The notes: generated by a model not told the origin, from the letters alone. A DNA stretch of 64,000 nt from Fuerstiella sp. (GCA_029245955.1 JAQWOH010000008.1:310001-374000); one strand, 5' to 3'. Counted from the first letter of the stretch, positions 44,884-54,506 are shown. Numbers and translations: made by a program.

Positions 44884-45528
44884 ATGTTTCGACCTGTTGT
44901 CCTGCTATCTCTTTCTGCTGCCCTGCTCAGTTCGGTCAACGCCGCAGACAAGGACTCAGCCGGCTGGAAATCGATGTACGACGGCAGGAGTTTTTCCGGG
45001 TGGAAGAAAACGGAGAATCTGGACTCGTGGAAGATTACGGACGGAAATCTTCAGTGTACCGGCGATCGCAGCCATCTTTTTTATGTCGGTGACGACAAGC
45101 CGTTCAGGAATTTTGAGTTTGAGTGTGAAGTTATGACAACTCCGGGCAGCAATGCGGGAATTTACTTTCATACAAAACTGCAGGAAGAGGGCTGGCCCAA
45201 GTACGGTTACGAATGCCAGGTGAATATCACCCACGGAGACCCCAAAAAAACGGGAAGCCTGTACGACGTCGTCAACGTAAGTGCGGAAGACCTGAAGAAT
45301 GTGGTCAAGGATAACGAATGGTATAAGACATATATCAAGGTTGAAGGTCGGCATATCACAATCAAAGTGAACGACAAGGTCACCGTGAACTACACAGAAG
45401 AAGAAGATAAGAAAGCCTTCAGCAGTGCATTCGACCGAAGACTTGGTGAGGGAACATTTGCTCTGCAGGCACACGACCCCAAAAGCGTCGTATCATTCCG
45501 CAATCTCAAGGTACGTCGCCTGCCATAA
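44884..45528 (+). CDS. secreted DUF1080 (3-keto-disaccharide hydrolase domain) protein
   Basis: 214 residues, essentially a single DUF1080 domain after a signal peptide (MFRPVVLLSLSAALLSSVNAAD). Family features are WKSMYDGRSFSGWKKTENLDSWKITDGNL, FRNFEFECEVMTTPGSNAGIYFHTKLQEEGWPKYGYECQVN, TGSLYDVV and VVSFRNLKVRRLP. The fold is a concanavalin-like beta-sandwich; some relatives hydrolyse 3-keto-glycosides, and planctomycetes carry many copies. Action on extracellular sugars is likely but the substrate is unknown. GGAG eight bases before ATG 44884 fixes the start. It is single, with a palindrome just after the stop. Confidence 0.93.
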   Translation: MFRPVVLLSLSAALLSSVNAADKDSAGWKSMYDGRSFSGWKKTENLDSWKITDGNLQCTGDRSHLFYVGDDKPFRNFEFECEVMTTPGSNAGIYFHTKLQEEGWPKYGYECQVNITHGDPKKTGSLYDVVNVSAEDLKNVVKDNEWYKTYIKVEGRHITIKVNDKVTVNYTEEEDKKAFSSAFDRRLGEGTFALQAHDPKSVVSFRNLKVRRLP

Positions 45529-45541
45529 CGCGTCTTCAGTG

Positions 45542-45562
45542 CTGTCACTCGTCGAGTGACAG
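45542..45562. repeat. 21-base perfect palindrome after the DUF1080 gene
   Basis: Arms CTGTCACTCG (45542-45551) and CGAGTGACAG (45553-45562) around a central T, 13 bases after the DUF1080 stop. No T-tract follows. As RNA it would form an 8-bp stem with a 5-base loop. Confidence 0.6.
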
Positions 45563-45649
45563 TCATTCCGGTAAGGCCATCAGCGCTGCTGGCTGGTGTA
45601 CTAATAATTTCCTGATGGAGTCCTCTCACCATGGGGACAGGAAAGGTGG

Positions 45650-46054
45650 ATGGCCGTGGCGGTCAAAATGGAACTCACCCGAGTCATAGTCTCGGAAATC
45701 AATGATCAGCAGGCGATCTACCTCAAGGAAATAGACGGCATACGCAAGTTTCCGATTCTGGTCGGAGAGTTCGAAGCTGGTATTATTAACCGGCGGCTGC
45801 TGGAAGAACCGCCGTTTCGGCCACTGACACATGACCTGCTGCGTCTTGCCATCGAAACTCTGGGCGGTGAACCACAGGAAGTCGTAGTCACGGAAATGAA
45901 GGACCATATTTACATTGCCGTTCTGAAGGTAAAACAAAACGACCAGCTGCTGGAAATTGACTGTCGACCAAGCGACGCAGTGGCACTGTCCGTTCACTAC
46001 GATCCACCATTACCGATCTTCGTGGCAGAAGATGTGCTCAACGAAGTCAGCTGA
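45650..46054 (+). CDS. bifunctional nuclease family protein (DUF151)
   Basis: 134 residues, the normal size of the DUF151 / bifunctional nuclease domain without the extra C-terminal UVR region of some members. Diagnostic stretches are QQAIYLKEIDGIRKFPILVGEFEA, RPLTHDLLRLAIETLGG, VVVTEMKDHIYIAVLKV and IDCRPSDAVALSVHYDPPLPIFVAEDVL. Family members have reported DNase/RNase activity, but the cellular role in planctomycetes is unknown. It is cytosolic. AGGAAAGGTGG immediately before ATG 45650 supports the start. It is followed 98 bases later by a secreted protein gene on the same strand. Confidence 0.94.
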   Translation: MAVAVKMELTRVIVSEINDQQAIYLKEIDGIRKFPILVGEFEAGIINRRLLEEPPFRPLTHDLLRLAIETLGGEPQEVVVTEMKDHIYIAVLKVKQNDQLLEIDCRPSDAVALSVHYDPPLPIFVAEDVLNEVS

Positions 46055-46152
46055 TACTGTCGAAGCACGTTCAATCGGGCACCCTACTCGATGCAGGTTC
46101 GCCCTGACCGTGTGCAGTTAATAAACGGAAACCTGTCTGGAAGGCTTCAGAA

Positions 46153-47145
46153 GTGCAGATTCGCCTGCCGCATCTTTTTGCCATCGCATGTGTCCTGACA
46201 ATCAGCGTCACAGCCGCACCTGCTCAGTCGACAGTATGGGGCCTTCAGAGTAGTGACCGGTTTTCCGTGAAAACTACGATTGATCGTGAAACCATCATTC
46301 AACTCGCAGACCGTGATCCGGTCACTTCCACGTCGCAGGAAGAACTGGAGCTGGAATACCTGGTCTGGCGCATCTCGCCAACTGAGACCATGATGCAGGT
46401 TAATGTGCTGAGTTTCGTTCGCATTGACAGCTCGGGAGACACCGTCACTGATTCGATGTTGGACCAGCGTCTGAAACTGCTGGAACGAGTGCCGATCATA
46501 ATTGCCGTCGCTCCTGACGGAGTCGTCAAGAACCTGTCGGGATACCGCGAATCTCTGAAACAGTTCGCCGGCCCTGACCGAAAAATGCTGCAGCTTCTCG
46601 AAGAAGCGTGGCCTCGGCAGTCGTTCGAGTCATGGATCGGGCGGCCCTTCTGGATGACACCACCTGCCGATGACGTGGAAGACCGCGAGACATGGGAGCG
46701 AATCGATCAGCTGTCACTGGGGTTAATAGGCGGCCTGCGTACGGTTGCCACATGTCACATTGATTCGAAGGCAGAAAATTCCGCCAAAGTCCTGGTCTCC
46801 GGTTCTACACGCCTGATTCGACCGTCACCGTCGGACGACGATGCGTCCACACGAAGTGTCAGATTCACCGGCGTGGAAACAACGGCGGAATCATTCACGG
46901 GAGAAGGTCTCCTTCTGCTTCCGGAAAACGTCGTTGACGATGATTCCCGCCCCGGCCGGCTTCGACCATGGTTTGCCAGCCTTGTTCTGAACTGGTCTGT
47001 CACGGGCGAAGCAAGAGTGGAAAGCGGCGGGCAGTCGCAGAAAGTAACATTCGAGCACCGGCAGGAACAATCGCATCAGCTGCAACCCGATTTTCGAATG
47101 GGACGCCCTCCTGCTCTTCCAGGCCTGCCGCAACCGAAACGCTGA
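46153..47145 (+). CDS. secreted protein of unknown function
   Basis: 330 residues. I do not recognise the family with confidence. It starts at GTG, with GGAAGG eight bases upstream, and has a clear signal peptide (LPHLFAIACVLTISVTAAPAQ). The remainder is beta-rich (FSVKTTIDRETIIQLAD, ELELEYLVWRISPTETMMQVNV, VRFTGVETTAESFTGEGLLL) and ends with a Pro-rich tail (MGRPPALPGLPQPKR). Proteins of this general shape, with paired beta domains and a shared DGVVKNLSGY-type turn, are common in planctomycete periplasmic sets. There are no catalytic motifs. It converges on the DUF1553 gene with 43 bases between stops. Confidence 0.82.
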   Translation: MQIRLPHLFAIACVLTISVTAAPAQSTVWGLQSSDRFSVKTTIDRETIIQLADRDPVTSTSQEELELEYLVWRISPTETMMQVNVLSFVRIDSSGDTVTDSMLDQRLKLLERVPIIIAVAPDGVVKNLSGYRESLKQFAGPDRKMLQLLEEAWPRQSFESWIGRPFWMTPPADDVEDRETWERIDQLSLGLIGGLRTVATCHIDSKAENSAKVLVSGSTRLIRPSPSDDDASTRSVRFTGVETTAESFTGEGLLLLPENVVDDDSRPGRLRPWFASLVLNWSVTGEARVESGGQSQKVTFEHRQEQSHQLQPDFRMGRPPALPGLPQPKR

Positions 47146-47188
47146 TCGCCCACACACAGCGATTTGCTCTCGGGATCCACTGGCGCTG

Positions 47189-49654
47189 TCAGTGAATAAA
47201 TAAGAACTCTCGACTGTTCAGGAGCGCCCAAAGCAGATCTTCAAGTCCCTGTCTTCGGTTTTCACTACCAGCGATGACGGCAGATGCCGTCTTGAATTCT
47301 TCAGACGTTGGAGCACGGCTCAGCGTGACCAGATACAGCTCGGCGATGATTTTCTGATCATCCTCTTTTTCCAGCCGAGTGATCCGACCGGACTTATCCG
47401 CCAGCTTGCGATTGACCACATCCCCGTTGGCAATATGCAGCACCTGTGAAAGATTCGGCTGAGCCGTTCGTTCGCATTCGCACGTGATGACACGCTGAGG
47501 TCGCCCCAGCGTGTCCAGAAAATATGACGTGTAGTTGGGGTCTGGCAATTCGATGGCGCGGGTTCCCACGGGAACGCCGGAGAATCGTTCGCGCGTTCCA
47601 CACGCAAAGTCAATGCTGTCCAGCAGGGCTTCGGCAGGCAGCCGTTTGACGTAGTAGTGCAGGTACAGTCTTTCATCACTGGCGTTCTCTGCACGTGGGC
47701 TGGAATCGAGCTGATAGACTCGGGAGGTCATGATTGACTTCATCAGGTGTTTCAGATCGAAGCCATGATCGACAAAGTCCCTTGCCAGGGCATCCAGCAA
47801 CTCCGGATTGGAAGGCGGATTGGTGGCTCTCATGTCGTCAATCGGTTCGACAATGCCTCTGGCCATGAAGTAGCCCCATACCCGATTAACGATGTTACGG
47901 GAAAACAGATCGTTGTCCGGAGACGTTATCCATGCCGCCAAAGGCCTGCGTAAATCGCGTACATCCGCGATGTCACTGACCCCGTCGCCAAGTGGTTTGG
48001 GGGCCATAGTCTGACGTGTGCGAGGATGTCGAATTGAACCACTTGAATTAAGCTTCACGACGGTATCGGCGCCAAGGGCACCAAAATCCGTGCTGGCTTT
48101 CGTACCAACTCGAGTGAAGAATGCAGCCAGCCCGTAATAGTCTGCCTGGCTGTAGGCTTCGAATGGGTGATGATGACACTTCGCACACTGCAGACGAATT
48201 CCCAGAAACACCTGAGCGGTCGTTTCCGCAAGATCCGTCGGCGTCCTGGCCGTCTTGAAATAATTGGCCGGACCGTTCTGATAGATCGACCCCTGCGCCG
48301 TGATGATTTCACGGACAAACTGATCCACCGGTTTGTTTTCGCGAAGTGAGTTTCGTACCCAGTTGGAAAACGCCCACATGCCGCCGTCACCAAGTGTGTT
48401 CCGGTTGATACGGACCAGATCCCCCCATTTCAACGTCCACCAGGCGCTCCATTCGTTTCCATAGATGTCGCGTCCGTTATCTCCGGTCAGTCCCAGAAGT
48501 TCATCGACCAGCTGAGTTCTCTTGTCGGATTCTGTTGACTCCAGGAATGTATTAACGCGTTCAGGAGTCGGCAGAGTGCCGATGGCATCAAGAAACACAC
48601 GACGGATGAAATGTTCGTCACTGCAGATCGCTGACGGCCTCACGCCCAGACGCTGCCAGTGAGTCCTGACCTTATCGTCTATGAAATTGTGCGACACGAA
48701 TTCCTTCAGGTCCACGTCTTCCTGAAACGGCGAGAGCACATGAGACACCGTTGCCTGTCCTTCAAAACGAATCATGATAGCCGACTGGCCCTGGCCGACG
48801 ATTTCAACATGGCCGGATTCGTCCACCGTCGCCACGCTTTCTCCCAGACTGTCGTATCGAGCAACATGAGTAACATCGCGCGTGGAATCGTCACTGTAAA
48901 GGGCAACAACACGCAACTGCTGAGTCTGCTCCTTCCGGTACACGCGATTCATCGGGCTGATGGACAGCGAAACGACACGAGCATCTTTTTTCGCATCAGG
49001 TTGTGACAGACCACCGGCAATCCATGCCTTCACGGTATTGTACGAGTAGGAGTCAGTGCGAAACCGCATGCCGCCACCGTGGCCGGTTTCCAGAGTTGCC
49101 TTCTTCAGTATCAGACTGTCCTCGGGCTGCACCACAGATACGCGTCGCTGGTGCAGATCGCGGGCAAGTGAGGGGTAATCCTGCTCGGGAGCATAGCCCA
49201 GCAGCGACAATTTCAGTCCGCCCTTACCGTACTGCGACGCATGACACGCTCCCTGATTGCATCCGGTCTTCGAAAGAACGGGCATGACATCTTTTTGAAA
49301 ACTGACAGTTAAACTGCCGCCCATTCCCGACACTACAATCCTAACGTCGGCAACCGCCTTGCCACGTTTTATCCGAACCCCAGCGGTGCCGGACTTCAAC
49401 GGAGTGACAACACCCATCGGCGAAACGGCAACGAACTCGGGTGTCAGGGCGTGATATGTCACAGCCCGAGTAACGTCGATCGGACCGGCGGCTGCTTCCT
49501 CCTCAGTCGCCACAATCTGCAGACGTTCGTGTGGTCCCGCCAGCGCAGCAGAAGTCGGTTCAACAGAAAATCGTTGTGCGACAACGGGACACGCCGGGAA
49601 GGACACCAGGACTGCACTGGCTGCAAGAGGAATCACGATTCTTAGGGTCATCAT
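47189..49654 (-). CDS. DUF1549/DUF1553 protein with cytochrome and Ig-like domains
   Basis: 821 residues. A signal peptide (LRIVIPLAASAVLVSFPACPVVAQ) is followed by a short bacterial Ig-like region. A PSCyt1-like segment with CNQGACHASQYGKGGLKLSLLGY comes next, and a second Ig-like (Big2) domain (LRVVALYSDDSTRDVTHVARYDS). DUF1549 has FIRRVFLDAIGTLPTPERV, WTLKWGDLVRINR and CAKCHHHPFEAYSQADYYGLAAFF. DUF1553 has NRVWGYFMARGIVEP, NPELLDALARDFVDHGFDLKHLMKSIMTSRVYQL and LYLVTLSRAPTSEE. It is exported and binds heme at CxxCH sites; the reaction is unknown. In this phylum the gene is usually followed by DUF1501 on the same strand; here DUF1501 is divergent. Start 49651 is equally possible. Confidence 0.93.
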   Translation of the reverse strand: MMTLRIVIPLAASAVLVSFPACPVVAQRFSVEPTSAALAGPHERLQIVATEEEAAAGPIDVTRAVTYHALTPEFVAVSPMGVVTPLKSGTAGVRIKRGKAVADVRIVVSGMGGSLTVSFQKDVMPVLSKTGCNQGACHASQYGKGGLKLSLLGYAPEQDYPSLARDLHQRRVSVVQPEDSLILKKATLETGHGGGMRFRTDSYSYNTVKAWIAGGLSQPDAKKDARVVSLSISPMNRVYRKEQTQQLRVVALYSDDSTRDVTHVARYDSLGESVATVDESGHVEIVGQGQSAIMIRFEGQATVSHVLSPFQEDVDLKEFVSHNFIDDKVRTHWQRLGVRPSAICSDEHFIRRVFLDAIGTLPTPERVNTFLESTESDKRTQLVDELLGLTGDNGRDIYGNEWSAWWTLKWGDLVRINRNTLGDGGMWAFSNWVRNSLRENKPVDQFVREIITAQGSIYQNGPANYFKTARTPTDLAETTAQVFLGIRLQCAKCHHHPFEAYSQADYYGLAAFFTRVGTKASTDFGALGADTVVKLNSSGSIRHPRTRQTMAPKPLGDGVSDIADVRDLRRPLAAWITSPDNDLFSRNIVNRVWGYFMARGIVEPIDDMRATNPPSNPELLDALARDFVDHGFDLKHLMKSIMTSRVYQLDSSPRAENASDERLYLHYYVKRLPAEALLDSIDFACGTRERFSGVPVGTRAIELPDPNYTSYFLDTLGRPQRVITCECERTAQPNLSQVLHIANGDVVNRKLADKSGRITRLEKEDDQKIIAELYLVTLSRAPTSEEFKTASAVIAGSENRRQGLEDLLWALLNSREFLFIH

Positions 49655-49958
49655 CGTACCGAGGCCAAAAAAGACTATAAGAACCGTCGTATCCGTAACA
49701 ACGCAACGTAACCGACACCCGATCGCATACGAGAATAACGGTAATAATTGAGAGACCAAGCGAGGTTCCGGTGAAAACCGGGGTTACCAGTCCACTCAAG
49801 GTAAACAAAGTTTACCGAGCAGCGGTCCCCCGATACAATTACGGACTCCGAATTCGTCTGTGGTTGTCACGCCGAACCCTGGACGAGGGGCCTCCCCCTT
49901 TTCTCGCCTGAAAATTTCCCGAATAACCCACGTCCTGAAGCCAGAATAGGCATCTGTC
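49655..49958. other. divergent intergenic region between DUF1553 and DUF1501 genes
   Basis: 304 bases with no gene. It holds the palindrome at 49800-49816 and, at 49768-49781, a small hairpin CCGGT-GAAA-ACCGG with a GNRA tetraloop. Both promoters must lie here. Confidence 0.55.
49800..49816. promoter_or_regulatory. candidate operator palindrome
   Basis: GGTAAAC and GTTTACC are perfect 7-base inverted repeats around AAA, midway between the divergent DUF1553 and DUF1501 genes. The size and symmetry suit a dimeric repressor that could control both directions. No regulator gene is adjacent. Confidence 0.5.
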
Positions 49959-51272
49959 ATGCTGAGCCTGTTTCCACAGCACCATTCCAACTGCGAACGT
50001 TCGCCCCGCCGAAACTTCATGCTGCAGATCGGATCTCTTGCAGGTGTCGGACTGTCACTGGATCATGTGTTGCGCGCAGCAAGTGTATCTGCCAAACGCG
50101 ATGTCAGCTGCATCCTGATATGGACGCGGGGCGGTACCAGCCACCACGACACACTGGACCCAAAACCAAATGCGAAAGCCGAAGTGCGCGGCGATTTTGG
50201 CGTCATCAATACCGCACTGCCGGGCGTTCAGTTTACGGATCAAATGCCGCGATTTGCGAAAGAAGCCGGACGGTTCTCCGTCATGCGAAATCTCAATCCT
50301 CTGAACGGCAGTCACGCCACAGCAGATGCGTTCATGATGTCCGGCCACAAATTTAATCCGTCCATCACATATCCGTGCTTTGGTTCCGTCGTGGCAAAAG
50401 AGAAGGGGTTCGACGGAACCATTCCTCCGTTCATACAGGTGGGAACAAATGTGGACCGTCGCTTCGGCGGGGGCCTCGCCGGTTACCTGGGCATCGCTCA
50501 CAACCCGTTCGAACTGCCCGGTGACCCGAATAGCGCCAAGTTCACAGTTCGCGACATCAAGCCTTATGGTGACATCAGTGCCCGCCGCATGGACTACCGC
50601 CAGAAGGCGTTGCGCAGCATCGATACGTTTCAACGACAACTGGAAAAACAACCGGATGCACTGAGTGCCGTCGATGGGCACTATCAAAACGCGTTCAGTA
50701 TTATCAATTCTCAGAGCACGCAGCAAGCCTTTGACCTGCCTGCCGAGTCCGACAAACTGCGTGATGACTATGGTCGTACAAATCTGGGACAAAGCTGCCT
50801 GCTGGCTCGACGATTAATTGAGGCCGGAACTCGATTCGTGACGGTAACCAGCGGGGGCTGGGACACGCATACAAAGAACTTTACAGGCCTGAAGAAACTG
50901 CTGCCTCCTCTGGATCAGGCCTTTCCGGCACTCATTACTGACCTTCAGGACCGCGGTATGCTGGACACAACACTGGTTGTCTGGATGACAGACTTCGGGC
51001 GCACTCCAGTCATCAATTCCGCTGCCGGCCGCGATCACTGGTCATCGGCCAGCGTGCTGTGCATGGCCGGAGCAGGAACGCCTGCCGGCAGGGTCCTCGG
51101 CGAAACTGATAACACGGGAGCGAAGCCGGTCGGCCGGGAGTATTACCCGGCTGATGTCGCAGCGACGATCTACACGAAACTGGGCGTGTCACTGGATACT
51201 GTTCATGTCGCGCCGGACGGTCGTCCACTGCGACTGTGTGACGGCAGCGTGATTAAAGAATTCATGGCGTGA
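49959..51272 (+). CDS. DUF1501 domain protein
   Basis: 437 residues. SPRRNFMLQIGSLAGVGLSL is the RR-type export signal usual for the family. Conserved features: CILIWTRGGTSHHDTLDPKPNA, MPRFAKEAGRFSVMRNLNPLNGSHATADAFMMSG, QSCLLARRLIEAGTRFVTVTSGGWDTH, DRGMLDTTLVVWMTDFGRTPVINSAAGRDHW and GVSLDT near the end. The fold belongs to the alkaline-phosphatase/sulfatase superfamily but no enzymatic activity is established. It is the first of three same-strand genes and is divergent from DUF1553, with which it normally pairs. It is complete and serves as the local reference for the DUF1501 remnant at 38383. Confidence 0.94.
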   Translation: MLSLFPQHHSNCERSPRRNFMLQIGSLAGVGLSLDHVLRAASVSAKRDVSCILIWTRGGTSHHDTLDPKPNAKAEVRGDFGVINTALPGVQFTDQMPRFAKEAGRFSVMRNLNPLNGSHATADAFMMSGHKFNPSITYPCFGSVVAKEKGFDGTIPPFIQVGTNVDRRFGGGLAGYLGIAHNPFELPGDPNSAKFTVRDIKPYGDISARRMDYRQKALRSIDTFQRQLEKQPDALSAVDGHYQNAFSIINSQSTQQAFDLPAESDKLRDDYGRTNLGQSCLLARRLIEAGTRFVTVTSGGWDTHTKNFTGLKKLLPPLDQAFPALITDLQDRGMLDTTLVVWMTDFGRTPVINSAAGRDHWSSASVLCMAGAGTPAGRVLGETDNTGAKPVGREYYPADVAATIYTKLGVSLDTVHVAPDGRPLRLCDGSVIKEFMA

Positions 51273-51398
51273 TACTGCTAAGAGGGTCAAAACTTTTTTT
51301 CGGCCGACAACGAATCCGTCATGTCATGACGTCCATCCCTGCGAACAGGACTTCGGTCCCGATTCCTGCCGTCCGGTAATGATGAGTATGACTGACGA

Positions 51399-51707
51399 AT
51401 GAAAGATAATCGGTATAATGAAAGTGAACAGCGACTTCGTGCACAACAGCCATTTGGCCGGATGCTGGTCATCGGATTTCTCGTATTGACCGGGGGGCTC
51501 GGTCTTCAGGGACTGGCCGAATATCTGCATGCGGACTTCTTCACCTACGTGGTAACAGCCCCAGCTGGCATCAAACCATCGGAACTTGCCGAACGTATCC
51601 AGCTGTGGATTATCATGTCAGCCGTCGCCAGTGTGGTTTCACTGAGACTAAGCGGAATCGGGCTGCCGCTGCCTGCCATCTGGAAAAGGCTGTCCACCAA
51701 TAGTTAA
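51399..51707 (+). CDS. small two-helix membrane protein, unknown
   Basis: 102 residues. I do not recognise the family. A charged N-terminus (MKDNRYNESEQRLRAQQ) is followed by two hydrophobic helices (MLVIGFLVLTGGLGLQGLA and LWIIMSAVASVVSLRLSGIGL) separated by ~35 polar residues (ADFFTYVVTAPAGIKPSELAERIQ). Its coding frame is supported by its position: 126 bases after DUF1501 and only 4 bases before the PPC-domain gene, with consistent codon usage. It may be an accessory to either neighbour. Confidence 0.72.
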   Translation: MKDNRYNESEQRLRAQQPFGRMLVIGFLVLTGGLGLQGLAEYLHADFFTYVVTAPAGIKPSELAERIQLWIIMSAVASVVSLRLSGIGLPLPAIWKRLSTNS

Positions 51708-51711
51708 TACG

Positions 51712-53859
51712 ATGTACGTGAGAGCGAAAGCAACACCTGTGAAACGCTGGTTCTTCATCATTATGGCCGTGTTGACTCTTCTCACCACATTCGCGTCCGC
51801 GGAAACGAAGGTCGGTTTTCGGCAGCTGGGATCAACCAGTCCAATCGTGGTGCAGCGCGGCAAGCCGTCCGAAATCAATATCCGTTCGAACTACACTCTG
51901 GACGGCGCTTATTCCGTACTGTTCGACAAGCCCGGCATTACGACGAAGTTTCTGGAAACCAAACCGATCGCTGCTCCCAGGTCCGGTCGAGGTCGCCCGG
52001 GAACTCCGTTTCGCTTTGAAGTTGATGTCCCCGCCAATCAACCGACAGGAGTGTATGAGCTGCGGGTGGCGACTCGCACAGCAGTATCCAGTGTCGCACA
52101 TCTGATGGTCACGGACCTGCCGGTTGTTGCAGAAGACACGAAAAAAGAAAACGGACTACCGACGGCTGCGCAGCACGTAAACGTGCCGGTAGCGATTGCA
52201 GGTGTTTGTGAAAAAACAGAGGATGTGGATTGTTACGGCATCACGGCGAGTGCCGGACAGTCACTGACGTTCGAAATCTTTGCCCAGCGAGTCACCGGAG
52301 CGGTCCATAGCATGCAGTCGGGCGGTGGCACTTATCTGATGGATCCTATCCTGACCCTGTCCACGGCCGATGGGCAGGTATTGATGCAGAATGATAACCA
52401 TGTCGGTGGCGACGCATTCATTTCGTACACGTTTCCTGCCGATGGCAACTACGTCATTTCTGTCCGTGATGCTCGATATATCGGCAATACGAAATACGTA
52501 TACTGCCTGAAAATCTCCGACCGACCGTATGCGCACGCCGTGTTTCCGATGGCCGTGCAGCGCGGTCAATCGCAACCCGTCACGGTCGTGGGACACCAAC
52601 TGGGCGCAAATGCCGCAGCCACTGTTTCTGCCGGTGATTCTGAGACGGTCGGCTGGGCTTCACGTGTTGTGACAGCGCATGCCGGCCCCACGAACTCCGT
52701 GCCCGTTCTGATTACCGATACTCCGCAGGCTGTTGCGCAGGACGGTAACCATGCTCCGAACACTGTCATGCCGCTAACGTTACCCGTTGGTGTAAGTGGA
52801 CGATTCACAAAAAACGATCAGAGTCATCGATTCTCGTTCGAAGCAGAGCAGAACCAGTTCCTCCGTTTCGACGTTCATGCACATCGGCTGGGACTCCCTC
52901 TGGACGCAATCATCGAGATCCAGGATGCAGCGGGCAAAAAACTGTTGGAAGGTGATGACGGTCTACAGACGAAAGATCCCACCCTGTACTTTAAAGCTCC
53001 GGCAGACGGAACGTACACGCTGCTGGTTCGCGATCTGCATGATCGCGGAGGTAAACGATTCCAGTATCATCTGAGCGCTGACCTGAGCGGTCCGGATTTC
53101 GAAGTTCATGGCGAATATTATTATGCTCAAATTGCGCCCGGCACTCGCATGGCATGGTTCGTCAAACTCAAGCGACTCAACGGCTTCACGGGCCCCGTAG
53201 AAATCGCCGTCGACAATCTGCCGGACGGCGTTTCTTTCGAACCCGTCACAATCCCCGCGGGTATGGACCATTGCCTGGTGAACCTTGCTGCGGACGGGAA
53301 TGCCACGATTGATGCCTCACTGGTGACCGTTTCCGGACGAGCAGCAACTGCGAACGCGAACGGTGATCAGCAGATCGTGACAAGAACCGGCCGAGTGACC
53401 TGCGAACTGCAAAGTCAGGGCGGCGGTCAGGCTCGCTGGCCCGTCAAAACATCTATCGTCGGCGTCACGGATCCACTGGACCTGTTGAGCGTCACCGCAG
53501 ATCCGACAGAAATCACACTGCCGAAAGGCGGCAAGGCGGAGTTCAGCGTAAAGATTGAACGTAGTGCCGACTTCAAAGAGTCAGTCACTCTGGCAATGTC
53601 GTTTATGTACTTCGCCAACAGCTTTGGTGACCAACTGCCGCCGGGAGTTACGCTGGCCAAAGCCAGTACCGGTCGTCTGGCTGGTGACACGCTGGAAGGA
53701 AAGATCATTCTGGAAGCCACGGACAAGGCACTCACCGTTAGTCGATTGCCCATTGCTGCGCTCGCCCGCGTGCCCATCACGTTTTCGATCACCACCAACT
53801 ATGCCAGCAATCCCGTGTACCTGACAATTCCCGAAACGGTGGACACTGCGGAGGATTGA
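51712..53859 (+). CDS. secreted PPC-domain (pre-peptidase C-terminal) protein
   Basis: 715 residues. A signal peptide (VKRWFFIIMAVLTLLTTFASAE) precedes a beta-rich region with at least two PPC-type domains: ITASAGQSLTFEIFAQRV...YTFPADGNYVISVRDARY, and SFEAEQNQFLRFDVHAHRLGLPLDAIIEIQDAAG...YFKAPADGTYTLLVRDLHDRGG. A C-terminal Ig-like part (VTADPTEITLPKGGKAEFSVKIERSADF) follows. Such proteins in planctomycetes usually lie in operons with DUF1501 and DUF1553, as here. There is no peptidase domain. It is probably an extracellular or envelope binding protein. It starts 4 bases after the small membrane-protein gene, which indicates co-transcription. Confidence 0.9.
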   Translation: MYVRAKATPVKRWFFIIMAVLTLLTTFASAETKVGFRQLGSTSPIVVQRGKPSEINIRSNYTLDGAYSVLFDKPGITTKFLETKPIAAPRSGRGRPGTPFRFEVDVPANQPTGVYELRVATRTAVSSVAHLMVTDLPVVAEDTKKENGLPTAAQHVNVPVAIAGVCEKTEDVDCYGITASAGQSLTFEIFAQRVTGAVHSMQSGGGTYLMDPILTLSTADGQVLMQNDNHVGGDAFISYTFPADGNYVISVRDARYIGNTKYVYCLKISDRPYAHAVFPMAVQRGQSQPVTVVGHQLGANAAATVSAGDSETVGWASRVVTAHAGPTNSVPVLITDTPQAVAQDGNHAPNTVMPLTLPVGVSGRFTKNDQSHRFSFEAEQNQFLRFDVHAHRLGLPLDAIIEIQDAAGKKLLEGDDGLQTKDPTLYFKAPADGTYTLLVRDLHDRGGKRFQYHLSADLSGPDFEVHGEYYYAQIAPGTRMAWFVKLKRLNGFTGPVEIAVDNLPDGVSFEPVTIPAGMDHCLVNLAADGNATIDASLVTVSGRAATANANGDQQIVTRTGRVTCELQSQGGGQARWPVKTSIVGVTDPLDLLSVTADPTEITLPKGGKAEFSVKIERSADFKESVTLAMSFMYFANSFGDQLPPGVTLAKASTGRLAGDTLEGKIILEATDKALTVSRLPIAALARVPITFSITTNYASNPVYLTIPETVDTAED

Positions 53860-54506
53860 GCGTCGCGGTCCGGCAGGTGACTTCGCATGACTGCCTTCAA
53901 TGCAGCGCAGAAGATGCCTGGCTACGTCGAATGCGGACCGCAGTAAGCCGAGACCGCGCTGGTGTGCTCATCCGCGGTATTCGCCCTGGCCTCATCAGTC
54001 GGTCCGGTTTTGTGATTGTGCGAATCCTCCGGAAACGCTTGAACAGCAGTAACCCAGGGGATGTCAGGAGACCAGACCACTCTCAGCAGTGGTTTCGAAA
54101 CACACAAAAACCATGTGAGAATCCAGGCGTCAGCGTTCTGCAACTTGGGTGTAATTAGTTCTGATGTGATCACGTGATGCCTGACGTATCACGTGATGCA
54201 GGACTATGCCGTTCAACCGTTTCGCAGCCTGACACGAGTCAATTGAAAGACTCTGTGGTTCAGACGCATCTATGTGGAACTCCACGGTCGGGCCAATACC
54301 TACGACATTGTGTCCTTCAGCTGAACAATCCCGTTCGCATTGTTTGGATCTCATATATTTTGGCAGCAGTCGAATTCGCCAAAACGGGACTTCTCACAAT
54401 ACACCATGGCTGTCAGCGGGAAACGAAGGAATTTTCTCTGGATTCGGTTCGGCCATAGTCCCACAGGAGTTACGCCACATTCCCCTTTCCACAAAACATC
54501 GCTGCG
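53860..54506. other. non-coding or decayed stretch
   Basis: 647 bases without a credible gene on either strand. Short open frames lack family-like composition. It contains the paired ATCACGTGAT sites at 54169-54199 and leads into a pseudogene, so it may be relic sequence. Confidence 0.55.
54169..54199. promoter_or_regulatory. two tandem palindromic boxes (ATCACGTGATGC)
   Basis: ATCACGTGATGC occurs at 54169-54180 and again at 54188-54199, each with a perfect 10-base palindrome ATCACGTGAT, centres 19 bases apart. A third overlapping palindrome, GTGATCAC, is at 54167-54174. Repeated symmetric boxes 300 bases upstream of the desaturase pseudogene suggest a regulator binding site for the once-active gene. 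Confidence 0.45.
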
